From JAAYAY01 sp964429355 (lineage in GTDB: Bacteria > Planctomycetota > Planctomycetia > Pirellulales > Thermoguttaceae), in contig CAYSCH010000080.1 of the NCBI GenBank assembly GCA_964429355.1, forward strand, positions 1 through 28,331: a stretch of DNA of 28,331 bases, given 5' to 3'. Below the pieces are notes generated by a model. The model was not told the origin of the DNA, did no database searches, and saw only the letters and a list, made by a program, of their open reading frames with translations. Each line of letters starts with the position of its first letter. Within the stretch, counting starts at the first letter, position 1. The position numbers and the translations under genes are program-made. Positions 1 to 11,942 of the stretch are shown one piece after another.

Positions 1-1
1 G

Positions 2-2356
2 GCCGTCGGACACCACCACGGTGAAGGTGTGCGTGCCGTTCTGGGCTTCGGTGGGTGTCCAGGCAAAGGCGCCGGTGGCGGCGTTGATCGTGGCTCCGAC
101 TGGAGCACCGACGAGGCTGAACTGGAGGGACTGGGCGGGGAGGTCCTGGTCGACGGCGGTGGCGGTGAACGCGAGCTCGACGAGTTCGTTGACCTCTTGG
201 TTGCCGATGGCGCCGAGCAGGGGGGCCACGTTGACTTCGGCGACGGTGACGGTGATTTCTTCCGTGTCGGTTTCGTCGCCGTCGGAGACCACGACAGCGA
301 TCGAGTAGGCGCCCGTTGCGTTTTCCTCCGGGTACTGGTGCGTTTCGCTGAAACCGGTTGTTCCGGCCGGGTAGGCGAACACCTCGACAGGGGTTCCATC
401 GCCCCAGTTGACGGACAGGGTGAACGTGTCGAGGGTACCGGGATCGGTGATCGAACCGGTGAGCGAGCTTGTACCCCCCTCGGTGGTTGCGGTTGCGGCG
501 AGCGAGCCAAGAACGGGCGCCACGTTGGTGATGGTGATACTGGCCGTCGCGGTGTTGGTGTCACCGAAGGCGTCGGTCACCAGCAGGCCGACCGTCACGG
601 TGGCGGGACCATCGAGCGCGGCGGCCGAGAAGGTAGGCGAGATGCCGGTAGCGTCGTCATACTCGCCGTCGGCATCGAAGTCCCAGGCAAACGTCAACGC
701 GTCGCCGCCGGGATCGGTCGATCCGCCGGCGTCTAGCTCGACGGTTCCACCTTCGGCGACCGTGTAGGGACCGCCAATGTCAGCCGTCGGAGCAACGTTG
801 GTGACGGTGATCTCAATGGTGGCCGTGTCAGCGGCTCCGTCGTCGTCGGTCACCTGCAGTCCAACCGCGACCGTCGTCGGCCCGTCGAGGCCGGCAGCCG
901 AGAAGTCCGGCGTCGCACCGCTGGCATCGTCGTACTGGTCGTCGCCGTCGAGGTCCCACGCGTACGTCAATACGTCGCCGCCCGGATCGGTCGATCCGCC
1001 GGCATCGAGTTGCACCGTTCCACCTTCGGCGACGGTGTACGGTCCACCCGCGTGGATATTGGGCGCCAGGTTGCTGATCGTCAGCGTCGTGCTTCCCGTC
1101 GCCACAATCGTCGCCTCGTCGCTTGCCTGCACACAGATCGCAAGCGGACTGCCGTTGCTGGCCAGTCCCAACCCCGCGAGCGTAGTCCATGGCACGACCG
1201 TGCTCACGCCCACGGCATCGTCATACTGGCCGTCGCCGTCCAGGTCCCAGGCAAAATCGACACTCTCGTCCACCGCCCCCAGCCAGGAACTCGCGTCCAG
1301 CGAGAGATCCTCGCCCTCATGGATCTGGTAGGGCCCGCCGGCACTTGTGTGAGTGAAGTCGCGAATCACGACTTCCACCGTCTCGCCCTCGGCCGGCTCC
1401 GTGCCGAACAACCACAGGTTCAGCCGAAACTGCTCCCGTCCCGGCTCGGGCACGACAAGCCCCGCATCGGCATCGTGGCTGAAGGTCCACTTTTCGATGA
1501 CCGCCTCGGTCGGATAGTTTTGGGCGGAATGGTATCCTGTGAGGGCCGCGAACTCGATTTGCGAGGGCTGCCAGTTGAAGAACCGGGTGAGAGCCGAATC
1601 ATCCGCCAAGTCGGGCAGCGAGTATTGGTGCCGATGGCCGGCAGGTTCCCAGGGCTGGACTACGAACTGGCTGTTGAGCGAGCTTGCGGCCTCACCCCAG
1701 CGTGAGTCCTCGATATCGATCTCGCGATAGGGCCAGCCGGGAATCGCCTCGTCGTCGCCGTAGGGATCCCAGGTGAAGGCGCCGAAGACCGCGTTGGCGT
1801 CGAGGATGTCGTTTCGGCTGTCGGTCTGGATCGCGTAGGTTCCGTAGCCCAGACTGTCGAGGAGGACGACCTCCGACGACCACCACTGGCCGTCGTGGAA
1901 GCTGATGGTCAGGTGCAACCCTTCTTCATCGACCCACACGTCCGCTTCGTCGCTCGAGAAGTAGTTCGGCCCCGGTCCGACGGGCAGGACGGCTTCCTTG
2001 ACGCCCCACGTGTAGCCGGCGAACTCGATGGTCCGCCCATAGCGCTGCTGGAAGTCGATCGCCACGGCCAGGCTGGCGAGTTCCGCCGGCAGGGAGCCGT
2101 CGCCGTCGGCGATCGGAACGGTCACGTCGTTCGGCAACACGGCCGTACAATAGATGGTTGCCCAGGCGTCCAATCCTCCAGCCACCACATCGACCGCGAA
2201 GGAGCCGTCCGGATTGATTGGAACCCCTGGCTCGGCAAAGGTAGGCTTGGTCCACCAGCCGCTGCCGTCGACATAGATGTAGGTGGCGACCTGATGGGTG
2301 GTGAAGTCGACGCCGGTCACCAGGCCGTTGAGAAGCCCGTCGTTGCCATAGACAGG
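2..2356 (-). CDS. Partial giant surface protein: GH16-like domain, PKD domains, cadherin-like Ig domain
   Basis: An open minus-strand frame with no stop runs from the 10-N gap to the left edge, so both ends are missing. The first ~340 residues (2356 to ~1345) form a concanavalin-A-like, GH16-type domain: tryptophan/glycine-rich beta strands and the motif EIDIE at 1723-1709, matching the GH16 ExDxE catalytic signature. Three PKD-type domains with GGPY...EGG starts and AWDxDxDG cores follow (about 1345-1075, 1065-800 and 790-545). Next is a WGDG-containing PKD variant (540-245) and a cadherin/He_PIG-like domain (240-2) containing FAWTPTEAQNGTHTF. The PKD plus WGDG pair closely resembles the pair just across the gap (2940-2370), so this is probably the continuation of the neighbouring giant gene, in a different frame only because the gap length is a placeholder. 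It is probably secreted. Polysaccharide hydrolysis is possible, but binding-only GH16 relatives exist. Confidence 0.8.
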
Positions 2357-2357
2357 A

Positions 2358-2367
2358 NNNNNNNNNN
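2358..2367. other. Assembly gap (10 N) inside the giant gene
   Basis: Ten Ns separate two minus-strand coding stretches that are in different frames (codon low positions 1 mod 3 on the right, 2 mod 3 on the left). Carrying the right-hand frame through the Ns gives only about a dozen residues before a stop at 2317. The left-hand frame stays open with convincing domains. The gap is best read as a placeholder of unknown true length, not a real gene end. Confidence 0.9.
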
Positions 2368-5300
2368 GCTGCCGACGATCATGGTGGTCGTCTGGGTGTC
2401 GCTGCCGGAATCGTCGTCCTCCAGCGTGACGGTAATCGTGTACTCGTCTGCCGGCGAGCCTGCCGGGCCCGCATGGGAGTAGGCGTGGGTCTCGCTGAAG
2501 CCGGTCGTGCCGGCCGGGTAGTTGAAGATTTCGATCGGCGAACCGTCACCCCAGTTCACCTGGAGGGTGAAGGTGTCAAGGATGCCGGCATCGGCGATCG
2601 TGCCGGTCAGCGTACTCGTTCCCGAGACATAAACGTCGGTTGCCCGCAGGACGGAGAGTGCCGGTGCGACGTTGGTGATGGTGATTTCGGCCGTCGTGAT
2701 GTCGGTTTCGCCTTGCGCGTCGGTAACTTGGAGGCCGATGGTGATCGTCTGGGGGCCGTCGAGCCCGGCCGCAGAGAATTCGGGCGTGATGCCGGTGGCG
2801 TCGTTGAACTGGCCGTCGCTGTCGAAGTCCCAGGCGTAGGTGAGGGTGTCGTCGGGCAAGTCAGGATCGGTGGTTGCCGAGGCGTTGAGTTGGATCGTGC
2901 CGCCTTCGGGGACCGTGTAGGGCCCGCCGGCATGGGCAGTTGGGGCGGTGTTGAGCGACACTGTGGTCTGGGTGTCCGCTACGAACAGAGAGGCTTCGCC
3001 ATGGCCGACATTGTCCACCGCCACGCTGTAAAAACCATAAGTGTGGCCGTCCTGACCGGTGTATGTAGCCGAGGTCTGCGCCGTGGCTGATTGCCAGGGC
3101 GCGAATGGGCCGCCGTTGTCGGAAACGTAAACGTCGTAGTATGAGATGCCCGAGCCGCCTGCGTCGTCTTCACCGGTCCAGCTTACGGTGAAGGTTGCCG
3201 TGGCAGTCGAAATCGGCAGCCCAACGACCTGACTGGAAGGCAGCCCGGCATCAATCGTGTTCAGAGCTTCTTTCGCAGGCTCGGTGCCCTCGCCAGGATT
3301 CTGGGGGTCGATCTGATTGGTGGCAATCAGGTCATTAACATCGAATCGAATCATCGCCACGTTGCGGATCTCGGTGCCGCTGGGCAGGCCGGCCTTGGGC
3401 TGCACCGTATAGCTGAAGTGCCCCTTGCCTCTTCCGGTGCCGTCTTCGGGCGGCAGAAAGCCGGTCAGCACGTCGGGCGGAAGACTCGTGGCCGGGTCCA
3501 TCGACTGGAATGTTACAAAGATGCGGCCAGTGGCCAGGTCGATGCCGGCCTCCAGGTCTACGTTGAAGGTTTGCGCGTTGTACGTTGTCCGCACCGAGCC
3601 ACTGTAGTACGTACTCCCGGGCGGGATTGACACGATCGTGTCGCCGAAGCCCAGTTCGGTGAGGCGGAAGCTACTCCAGTCCAGGCTAGTGTCAAGTTGG
3701 TCGGCGATTGTGACACGCTGTGCCGGTGCCGTAGCATAGGTGGGATACGGGTTGCCACTGGCATCGCGAGAGGCCGGTCCGAGGTTCTCGAAGTTGATCC
3801 GATAGGGAATGAGGGCGTCGTCGGAAATCCAGCCCTGGGCCCCGGAGCCCTTAGCCCCAAACTTCTCGTTGGGGTCCTGGCTGCCGGAAGTCCCTGAACC
3901 GCCACTGGAGCCGGTGCCCCCGCCTCCTCCGCCGCCGAGAGGGCCGCCGGGAGGCGGCGGTGGCGGCGGAGGGGGGGGATTGCATGATGCGTCTTGTGCG
4001 TCTTGGTAGGCGGAACTACCTGCCACGGCGACTGCACCGGCATAAGCGGTTGCGAGCGGCATCGAACCACTTGCAGCCAGAATATCAACAAAGAAAGCCG
4101 TGTCACACAGGGCCTTACTCACACCGCATGTACCGTAGCAGGCGTCGTGGGCACTACAGGCAGGACCCAGGTCGGCATACCCAATCCGATCAGGCACGTA
4201 TTCGGAGTTCCCGGCGCTCCCACACCCCTGCCCCCCCGGCGGTCCGAAATCGATGATTATCCAGTTGCCGCCGTCAAACAATCCCAGTGGATCGATGCGA
4301 CTTATTGGGTCATTGTGAGCGTAGCTGTAATTATTGACTCCGCCGCTTAACTGGATGGGATCGATACGCATGAAGCGGCCATCCGAGCTGTGGTAGAACC
4401 TGTTCCTCATCATCCATAGGCCGTCACCTGCATCCGCGACACCGAACTGGCCGACAAATCCGAACGGATTTGAGATCGTGCCGGTCGCCGACAGGGTATC
4501 GCCAAACGGCAAGTAGCTATACTGATTGCTGCAAACACCAACAGCGTCTGTGAGGCCGACAGTCGAGCCTATCGCGTCAAAATCATAATAACTCGCCAAC
4601 CCACTTGCATCCAATCGGGAGACAAGCCCAAGCCCGAAGATACTTGTTGCGACTTGGTTTCCCTCGCCGTCGTATTCAGCTACAACAGCCGTTAGATCAA
4701 TCGAGCCCGCTGGATCCAACAGATACTCCGTGCGTTGTCCATTCACCACCGTCGCCACGCGGTTGCCAAAGGCGTCGTATTCGTACTCGGTCACGCCTTC
4801 CGGTCCGGTAACACGGATCAAGTGGCTTTGGACATCGTAGGTGTAGCTCCGCAGGCCATCGAACGTAAGATTGCCGTCCGGATCGTACTGGTAGGCAGTC
4901 CCACCTACGCTCGTGTACTGGTTCAAGTTGTTCGCGACGTACTCGGTCGTGACGCCATTAATTACCGTCGAGGTGCGATTGCCTGCCGCATCGTAGTTGT
5001 AGCGGAGGTCCTGATTCGAGATGGCCGCATTCGTCGAATTGAACACGGCATGCGTCAATTGCCCGGTGCCATCGTAGTCGTAGGTCCACTGGCCATCGAC
5101 GGTGGACATCGCAACGCGGCGTCCCAGGTTGTCGTAGGTGTAATCGAAGCGGGAGTTTACGGTGTCATCCGGGCCGTGGTTTACGAGGTGCAGCAATTGC
5201 CCGGCGGCATCGTATTCGTAGGTCGTATACGTCCCGTTTCCTTTGTTCACCCGCTGCAGCCGTCCGGAGGAATTGTAGAGATATTCGACGAGCACGTTGT

Positions 5301-8300
5301 TCGCACCATCGCGAACCTTCCAGAGCCGGCTTGCTGCATCGTACTCATACTGGGTGGTCTGCCCCGAGCTGTCACTCGTGCGCTGTCGGCGCCCGAACAA
5401 ATCGTAGAAGAACTCCACCCAACGGCCGTTGGGATAGGTGACTTTTCGAAGGCGGTCGCCATCGGTAACGTAATCGTAGGTGTAGCTCGTAATTTCGTCG
5501 GAACCCGAGACTGGATGCTCGGTCACTGTCAGCAGATTCCCGCGGGCATCATAGTCCAGGTCTGCGTAGCTGCCATCGGCGAACGTTTGGCGGTCGACCT
5601 GCCCAGCGGCCGTGTAGGTGTAGGCAATCGGCTGCCCGCGGCGGTTCGTCACGGTCTGCGGGAGGCCCGTATCCGTGTAATCGCCGAAGTTCTCGGTGGA
5701 GCTGTTGGGATACGTTACGGAGAGCAGATTCCCCTTGGCGTCGTAGGTATAGCTTGTGGTGTTGCCGCGGGCGTCGGTGAAGCTCGTCAGCCGCTTGAAA
5801 GGGTTGGCATAGCTAAAGCTGACTGTCTGGCCGAGTTCGTCGGTGATGCTGGTGGGGCTGCCGCAGGTACACCAGGTGAAGCTCCGGCTTTCGCCCGTGG
5901 GGGCCACGATGCGGCTGGGGCGAAGGTCGACCCCATATTCCGTGGTGGTGATGTTTCCCAGGGGGTCGGTGGTCTTGACCAATAGCCCCCGGTAGTCGAA
6001 ATAGAGGTAAGTCGTTCCCTGGGAGTCGGCCACGCTCACGCCCGCCGCGCTGTCATAGCCGAAGTCAACCAACTGCTCGCTGGCATCGACGAACATCGTG
6101 TCCAATCGACCCTGGGCATCGTAGGTAAAGCTTTGGGTCGTGCCGCCACGCGACACGGAAGTCAACGCGTGCCGCTGAGCTGCGGTGCCAGCTGTCTCGT
6201 AGGTATAGCCGATCACCTTGCCGTCGTCGGTGGTGACGCTTATCAAATAATTGTTGCCAGAGTCGTAGGTGTACATCACCTGTCGGCCTGCCGAATCGGT
6301 GGCAGTCGAGATTCGACCGGCGGCATTGTAGTCGAGAGAAATCGATGCCCCTGAGGTATGGGTAACTGTGACAAGTTGCCCCAGACTGTTGTAGTCCGCC
6401 GTAATTCGATTGCCGTTGGGATCTTCGACGTAATCGAGCTTTCCGTCCGAGCGGAAGCGGGTCAAGATGCCGTTGGGGTCGCGGAGATGGAAGGTGCCGC
6501 CACTGACGGCCGTAAGTTGACTGCCATCGCCAGACGATGAGAAGTAGCTTCCGTCACGACTATCGCGGGAGAAGAGCCGCGCGGAGCCCGCCTCACCGAG
6601 AAGCTTCACCAAGTCACCCCCATCTTCCACGACCAGGCAGGCCTGCCAAGGCGTATACCAGCCGTAGCCAAATGGACCACTGCTATTGCGGGCGGGGAGA
6701 CTGGCGGAGAACTGGCGGGTCAATTCCAAGGCGATCCCCGCCGTGGGCATAGAAGCGTCGACGGTCGCATCGAGCACGGATATCGGCGAAAAGCCATACG
6801 CCTGCTGCACCTCGAAGTTCCATAAATCGTCTACGTCCACCACCCGTTCCCCGAGCCGGCCGAGGAATTGCGCGTTGTCGCTCAGCATCTGGATGTATGC
6901 ACCCGTCGTCCCCAGATCGCTGGTGAGGTTTGCATATACCACGTCCCATGTGGCGGCATCGAGCGTGGGCGGGCGTAGCGGATCCTTGCGGGCCGCCCAG
7001 TCGATCGGAGTCGTGTCGTCGGCTGTCCAGTAGCGAATCTCCATTTCGACTTCGTTGTCTGAGAAATCCCACGGCGACTGGAGACCGATGTAGTACACAG
7101 GCACTTGAATGCGTTCGCCAGGATTCAAAACGCCTGGTTGCGCCCCGCTGGCGAGAACGACGATCTCATTGCTCACGCCTGGCGGGAGCCCCGAAGACCA
7201 ATAATCCTGGATGATCCGGGACTGGTCGAGGGTGAGGATCGGGCGGTCACTGTCGTCGGCGTCGGCACTCTTGAGCACCAACAGCGGGGCCGGCATGGCC
7301 GCGTTGCCGATGTTCGCATACTCAAGATAGATTGTCGCCACGGCATGGCGGCCGAGCGCCCCCGGCATGGTAAGGCGTGTTTCAAGCTGCGGCGCGCCGG
7401 CCGGCGTGACCGTAAAGGCATCGGCCAGCGTACTACTGTCTCCGCCGGGACGCGAAACACGCACCGAGTAGGTTCCCTGTGGCAAGCCGGTCAGGTCGAA
7501 CGTGGCGGTGATCTGGGCAAAGGAATCCACGTCGACCGCAGTCGCCGGATGCGTCGCGCCGTCGCTGGCTATGAGGTCCAGTTGTGTGGTGCGGTCGAAA
7601 CCCGCCCCAGCGACGGTCATGGTCACCGTGCTGTTGGCCCCGTACTGGTCGGGCGTGATGCCAGTGATCCGCACATCGGACGCCGTGGCCCGGATCGTAT
7701 AGTTACTGGACGTGGGGACATAGTCGCCGTACACCAGTACGTACCATGTTCCGGTGCTGGCACTAGGTACAAGCACGTTCTGATCGGCGGCACTGGCGCT
7801 GGAGTAGCGATAGTCGTAATCGGCTCGGGTGGGTGGGGTGCCGAGCTTCACGTAGACCTCGTTGCGGTCGGTGTTGGTACTATCGTCGAGCGCGATGTAG
7901 AGCGGCTTGGCCTGCGCAACATTCACGCGGTAAAGCACCGGCTGCCCGCTCCCGGCCAACGAACCAGTGACAGTGGTGTTGACCGGCAAGTCCGTGACGG
8001 TCGTCTCCAACACGCGGAACGAGTACTGGCCAGTTGCCCCGTCCGCGCCGAACGCGGTCAGCGTGAAGTTACCAGAAGCCGGCAAGGTGATCAGGTCCGA
8101 ATCGTTCGAGATTCTGGAGAATGGCGTGTAAGCACCGGGGCCCTTGAGGGTGAATGCCAAACCGGATGTTTGCGAATTGACAAGGTCGAATCTCACCTGC
8201 TGGCCGGCCGACGCCGAAAAGTTCCATCGATCCACGCTGAACGGCGTTTCAATGTTTCCGACAGCGGTCTGGTTCAAACTCAACGCAGAGACGTCCGCCG

Positions 8301-11142
8301 TCACATCCCAAATGCTGACGAGGTAGTTGCCAGTGCTGGCTTTGTGGCCGACCGAGGCGCTGACGCGGACCTTGTACGTTCCATCGAACGGCAGCGTAAT
8401 ATCGTTCAGGGTAACGATACCGCCGGCGGAATCGCTGCTGGCGCTAGCGAGCACATTGTCAGCCGGGTCGAGGAGTTGGACTTCGGACCAGTCCAGATAT
8501 GGCGCAACCGCGGCCGGCGATCCGCCGGCGCCAGGATTGATGAGCGCCGTAACCGTTCGTCCCTCACGGCCGAAAAACTGCCATTCATCGAGTTCGCCGG
8601 CGATGGCGATCATACCGGGTGTGGGACTGGCCAACGGCAAAGAACCACTGTCGGGAATCTGGTTGATGGCGCCACCGATCACCGTGCCGTCGACTTGCAG
8701 ACCGCGGGAGTAGACGTGGAGGCCGTTGAGATCAAGCGTTGACCCTGATGGTATGATGAGTGAGCCAAGATAGAGAGCTTCCGGAGCGGCGATGGCTGTG
8801 TTCGGTGACTGGTCTACCAACCGCACGTAGTTGTTCGATCCGATCATCAAGGTGCCGTATTCGAAGTTGTGCTGGAAGCCAATGATGTCCGTGCCCAGAT
8901 CGCGCCCCATGACCTCGAGCAGTTGCGGGCTGGCTGAGGTGCCTGCTGCATTGAGCACGAGCGTTCCTTTGGGCGTGTAAAGAACCGGGTTTCCCACGTC
9001 GCCAAGGAGATCTCCAGCGATCTCGATCGTGCCCGAAGCATTGCTTGCAAACCTGCTTGTTCCATTAACGGCCACCGATCGCGAAACGACGAGTGTAGCC
9101 CCTGCAGATTGGAGGTTTCCTTGGTTCTCGAACTGGGACGGGTTGACGGAGATCGTGCCGCCGGGCAGCAGTCCGCAGTTGATCGCCTGGACGGTCGTCG
9201 CTCCCNNNNNNNNNNNNNNNNNNNNNNNNNNNNNNNNNNNNNNNNNNNNNNNNNNNNNNNNNNNNNNNNNNNNNNNNNNNNNNNNNNNNNNNNNNNNNNN
9301 NNNNNCGGCCGCATTCCCCAGCCACGCCGTGCCGTTGAGCGTCAGCCCGTTCTCCACGTACGCATAGCCGCCCTCCGTCGCCAAATCCAGATCACCCTCA
9401 AACGTCACACCGTCCAACACGCCGCCTGAAGCGGTGAACACCAGTTGCGCCCCATCGGCACCGGTGTACGTTCCACCCTCCAGCTCGCCGCCCAGCAGAC
9501 GCCACGATCCGGTCGTCGCGTCCAGGGCCAAGCCGTCGCTGATCGTTCCGACGAGGTTCACCGTTCCACCCGTACGGTTCAGCGTGCCGAGATCTGTCTG
9601 GGTGAACTGGCCCCCCAGGTTCAAGGTCGTATCAACGGCACTGATCGTCCCTGTGTTGCTCCAAGTTCCGTTGAGCGAAAGCGTCTGATCCGCCCCCGCT
9701 GCCAGCCCGGCGTTGACCACGTAATCCGTGCCGTCCAGCGACAACTGGCTTCCTGAGTCCGCCAAGGTCATCGATCCCACATTCCCGATCAGACCGCTGA
9801 TCGTGACGACTTCTCCCTGTCGAACCTCGATCTGTCCTTGGTTCTCGAACTGGGACGGGTTGATGGTGATCGTGCCGCCGGGCAGCAGTCCGCAGTTGAT
9901 CGCCTGGACGGTCGTCGCTCCCGACAACAGCTCGATCCCGTTGACCAGCGGATAATCGTTGCTTCCCAGGAACCTGACCTGGATCTTCCCCTCCGCATCC
10001 GCCGTGGCCACAAACTCCTGCACCACCGCGCGGTTCGCTCCTCCGGCCGCAGCCACGATATCAAAATTCTCCAGCACCCGGGTGCCGTTGACCTCCACGT
10101 GAAACTGCCGACCGCCAGACGCTGCACCCAACAGCTCCGCGAAGTGCAGCCGCAGCGTGTAGTCCGCTCCCGCCGTCAGGCCCGCAAGCGTATCCCCAAA
10201 ATCCCAACTGTAATACCGCGCCGTCTGATACACCGATTGCGGCGCCGGATCCACAACCCCGCTGGTGTCAATCGCGGATGCGGTCGATATCGGATAACCG
10301 CCGCTGAAGCCACGGTCGTAGTCGAACCCGCTTATGCCCCCGCTGTCGTCCGCTGCAATCGTGCCCTGGTTGACGATCGCCGCTCCGTAGTAACCGTCTC
10401 CCAAGGACCCGGCACTTCCCCGCACCGTGATCCCCGGTCCGATCGTCAACGTCTCCAGAGTGCTCCAATCCGTGTTGTAGGTCCTGAGGAAGTTGGAACT
10501 GCTCTTCCCCAACACCACCTCGCCCGTGCCGCCCAGGGTCTGTGTTCCTCGGAAGTACAGACCGCCGCCTATTGAACCGGCCGCATTCCCCAGCCACGCC
10601 GTGCCGTTGAGCGTCAGCCCGTTCTCCACGTAGGCATACCCCCCCTCCGTCGCCAAATCCAGATCACCCTCAAACGTCACTCCGTCCAACACACCGCCTG
10701 AAGCCTGAATGAGCAGACCTTGGCCTCCAACACCAGGTAACACCGTCGCATCGACCAGAGTACCGCCATTTAACGTGAAAATGTTGTTGACCTGCACCGT
10801 CGTTTCCACATTCAATTCGCCGCCGACCAGCGCGAGGGGATTCGTCGAGTAGAGGCTGTGGATTGACTCAGTGCCAGCAGCGAATGTGATTGTGGCCTCG
10901 CCGGCCACATCGATGACAACATCATCCACTGGGCCTGGCAAGGAATCATCGGCCCAGTTCGTCGGATCATGCCAATCGGTACCGAATCCGGTCGGGCCAC
11001 CATCCCAATGAACAACCGCCAGAAGTTGCCGCGTCTCAAGCGGTTCAAAACTGAGCCCTCGGCTGCGATGCGAGGGATTGTACGCCTGCTTTTGACGCGA
11101 CAAGAAGGCCTGTAATCTCGCGTATGGCTTGTTGGGAAACAT
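2368..11142 (-). CDS. Giant LEPR-XLL secreted protein with malectin-like modules, Rhs/YD repeats, PLA2-like segment and PKD domains
   Basis: About 2925 codons are visible, starting at ATG 11142. Residues 32-42 read FEPLETRQLLA, the planctomycete LEPR-XLL motif. Domains in order: beta-rich repeats with malectin-like modules (~45-880, interrupted by the 100-N gap); pre-peptidase-type and IPT-like beta domains (~900-1280); an Rhs entry domain and about eighteen YD repeats (~1435-2200); an Rhs core ending in DPLGL (~2280); a Cys-rich PLA2-like segment with HDACY (His2332); a Pro10/Gly-rich linker (~2390-2410); a DPNEK-type DUF11-like domain (~2425-2615); a fibronectin-like domain; and PKD domains. 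The frame as drawn would stop at 2317, but that tail is read through Ns and is spurious. Codon numbering keeps the 100-N gap as 34 residues. The weak purine-rich leader (GGAAAGGGG) lies 5 bases before the ATG. It is probably a very large exported adhesin or matrix protein; an Rhs-toxin role is uncertain. Confidence 0.88.
3990..4230 (-). other. PLA2-like segment directly after the Rhs core
   Basis: Immediately after the Rhs core end (DPLGL) the protein reads PACSAHDACYGTCGVSKALC. This resembles the phospholipase A2 active-site helix, in which His and Asp of an HDxCY motif act with calcium. The His codon is at 4149-4147 and the Asp codon at 4146-4144. Four further cysteines lie close by and a hydrophobic alanine-rich helix follows. 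In classical Rhs proteins this is where the variable toxin domain sits. Here it is followed by a proline run and several more beta domains, so it is internal, not terminal. The family call rests on the motif alone. Confidence 0.55.
9119..9432 (-). repeat. Malectin-module DNA repeat, second copy collapsed around a gap
   Basis: Only the two ends of the module are assembled; the interior is the 100-N run. The complete copy has 655 bp between the equivalent points (9923-10577), so the missing sequence is likely near 655 bp. Both 655 and 100 leave the same remainder on division by three, which is why the frame survives the gap. Confidence 0.8.
9206..9305. other. Assembly gap (100 N) in the malectin repeat
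   Basis: One hundred Ns lie exactly where the second near-identical module should continue. This is a typical repeat-induced assembly break. Confidence 0.95.
9836..10704 (-). repeat. Malectin-module DNA repeat, complete copy
   Basis: This 869-bp segment encodes ASGGVLDGVTFEGDLDLA at one end and GATTVQAINCGLLPGG at the other, with a malectin-like domain (WDFGDT, LHFAE, FxVEVNG motifs) between. Its two ends recur at 9119-9205 (87 bp, 2 differences) and 9306-9432 (127 bp, 5 differences), which flank the 100-N gap. Malectin folds usually bind sugars. Confidence 0.85.
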
Positions 11143-11472
11143 ACTAGCCCCTTTCCAGTATATCAGGTTCTCAGCACCAGGTTCATCGTCACGCCAAAGA
11201 CATCAGCTCTGAAGAAGCATTCGGAAGGTGAGGCCAGGGCCCGCTTACTTACAATTGCCTACTTGGCGTCCCCCTACACTGCGGGGCCATTATCTGCAGT
11301 TGAGTGGCTACCAACAATACCCCGATTTACGTAATTCTTGACGGGACGCCAGGGACTCCGGATTGAAGTTGCGGGCTAAATGACGACTGGTCGGCGGCAA
11401 TTGCATTCCCCCCCTTGAGCGACAGTTCGAATGGCAGAAAGCCGGTGCCAGAGGGGGGGGGTGCCGAGCGTC

Positions 11473-11492
11473 TTGCCGTTTCGAGACGGCAA
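11473..11492. repeat. Perfect hairpin, 7-bp stem
   Basis: TTGCCGT at 11473-11479 pairs with ACGGCAA at 11486-11492 around the loop TTCGAG. There is no U-tract on either strand, so it is not a standard intrinsic terminator. Function unknown. Confidence 0.5.
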
Positions 11493-11805
11493 CTGGGGTA
11501 CGTTGAGACGAGCAATCTGCCGTTCCCACGGATGCAACACGGATCGGGGACAGGGAGAATACCGAGGGAGCAGTTGGTCAACGGCGAACGTATTTTGCCA
11601 AATTCGCAGGGTGGGCGATGGGGTTCTCGGATGCAGGTCCAGCAATTCCCGGCGCAGGTACTGTTTTGGATGCTTGCTGCCAATGGCATACGTTGGTTGG
11701 GAGTCGGTGCCGATCTCTGTGGAGGTGGAGGAAGAGTTGGGGCGTTCGTTCCTCGCCCGCCGCGGAGCGGCTGGCGGGGAACGAGGAATGGGTGGGTGGG
11801 ATGGA

Positions 11806-11865
11806 CCTGGGGTGGCGCGGCGAAGCCGCTTTACCCCAGGCTATGTTGTTTAACCGCTTCGCGGT
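11806..11865. repeat. Tandem hairpins in intergenic DNA
   Basis: CCTGGGGT (11806-11813) pairs with ACCCCAGG (11833-11840). Inside it GCGGC (11817-11821) pairs with GCCGC (11825-11829) around GAA. A second small hairpin, ACCGC-TTC-GCGGT (11853-11865), follows. Nested stems of this kind resemble dispersed REP-like elements; only one copy is in this window. Confidence 0.5.
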
Positions 11866-11942
11866 ATCGGAGAATCGGAGAAGAAAGAAGGTTCAATTCA
11901 CGGGATTGAATGATAGCGCCAAACCTCGCGTGGCTGCGCCAC

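Noticed and set aside
3930..3975. G/C-rich run as a possible tandem-repeat locus or CRISPR-like feature
   Set aside because: It encodes the Pro10 and Gly linker of the giant protein; there are no spacers.
4735..5985. 416-codon plus-strand open frame in the Rhs region
   Set aside because: It mirrors regularly spaced YD repeats on the minus strand; the translation has no recognisable domains.
7105..8742. 545-codon plus-strand open frame opposite the beta domains
   Set aside because: It is an antisense shadow of the giant gene, rich in Arg and Gly without motifs.
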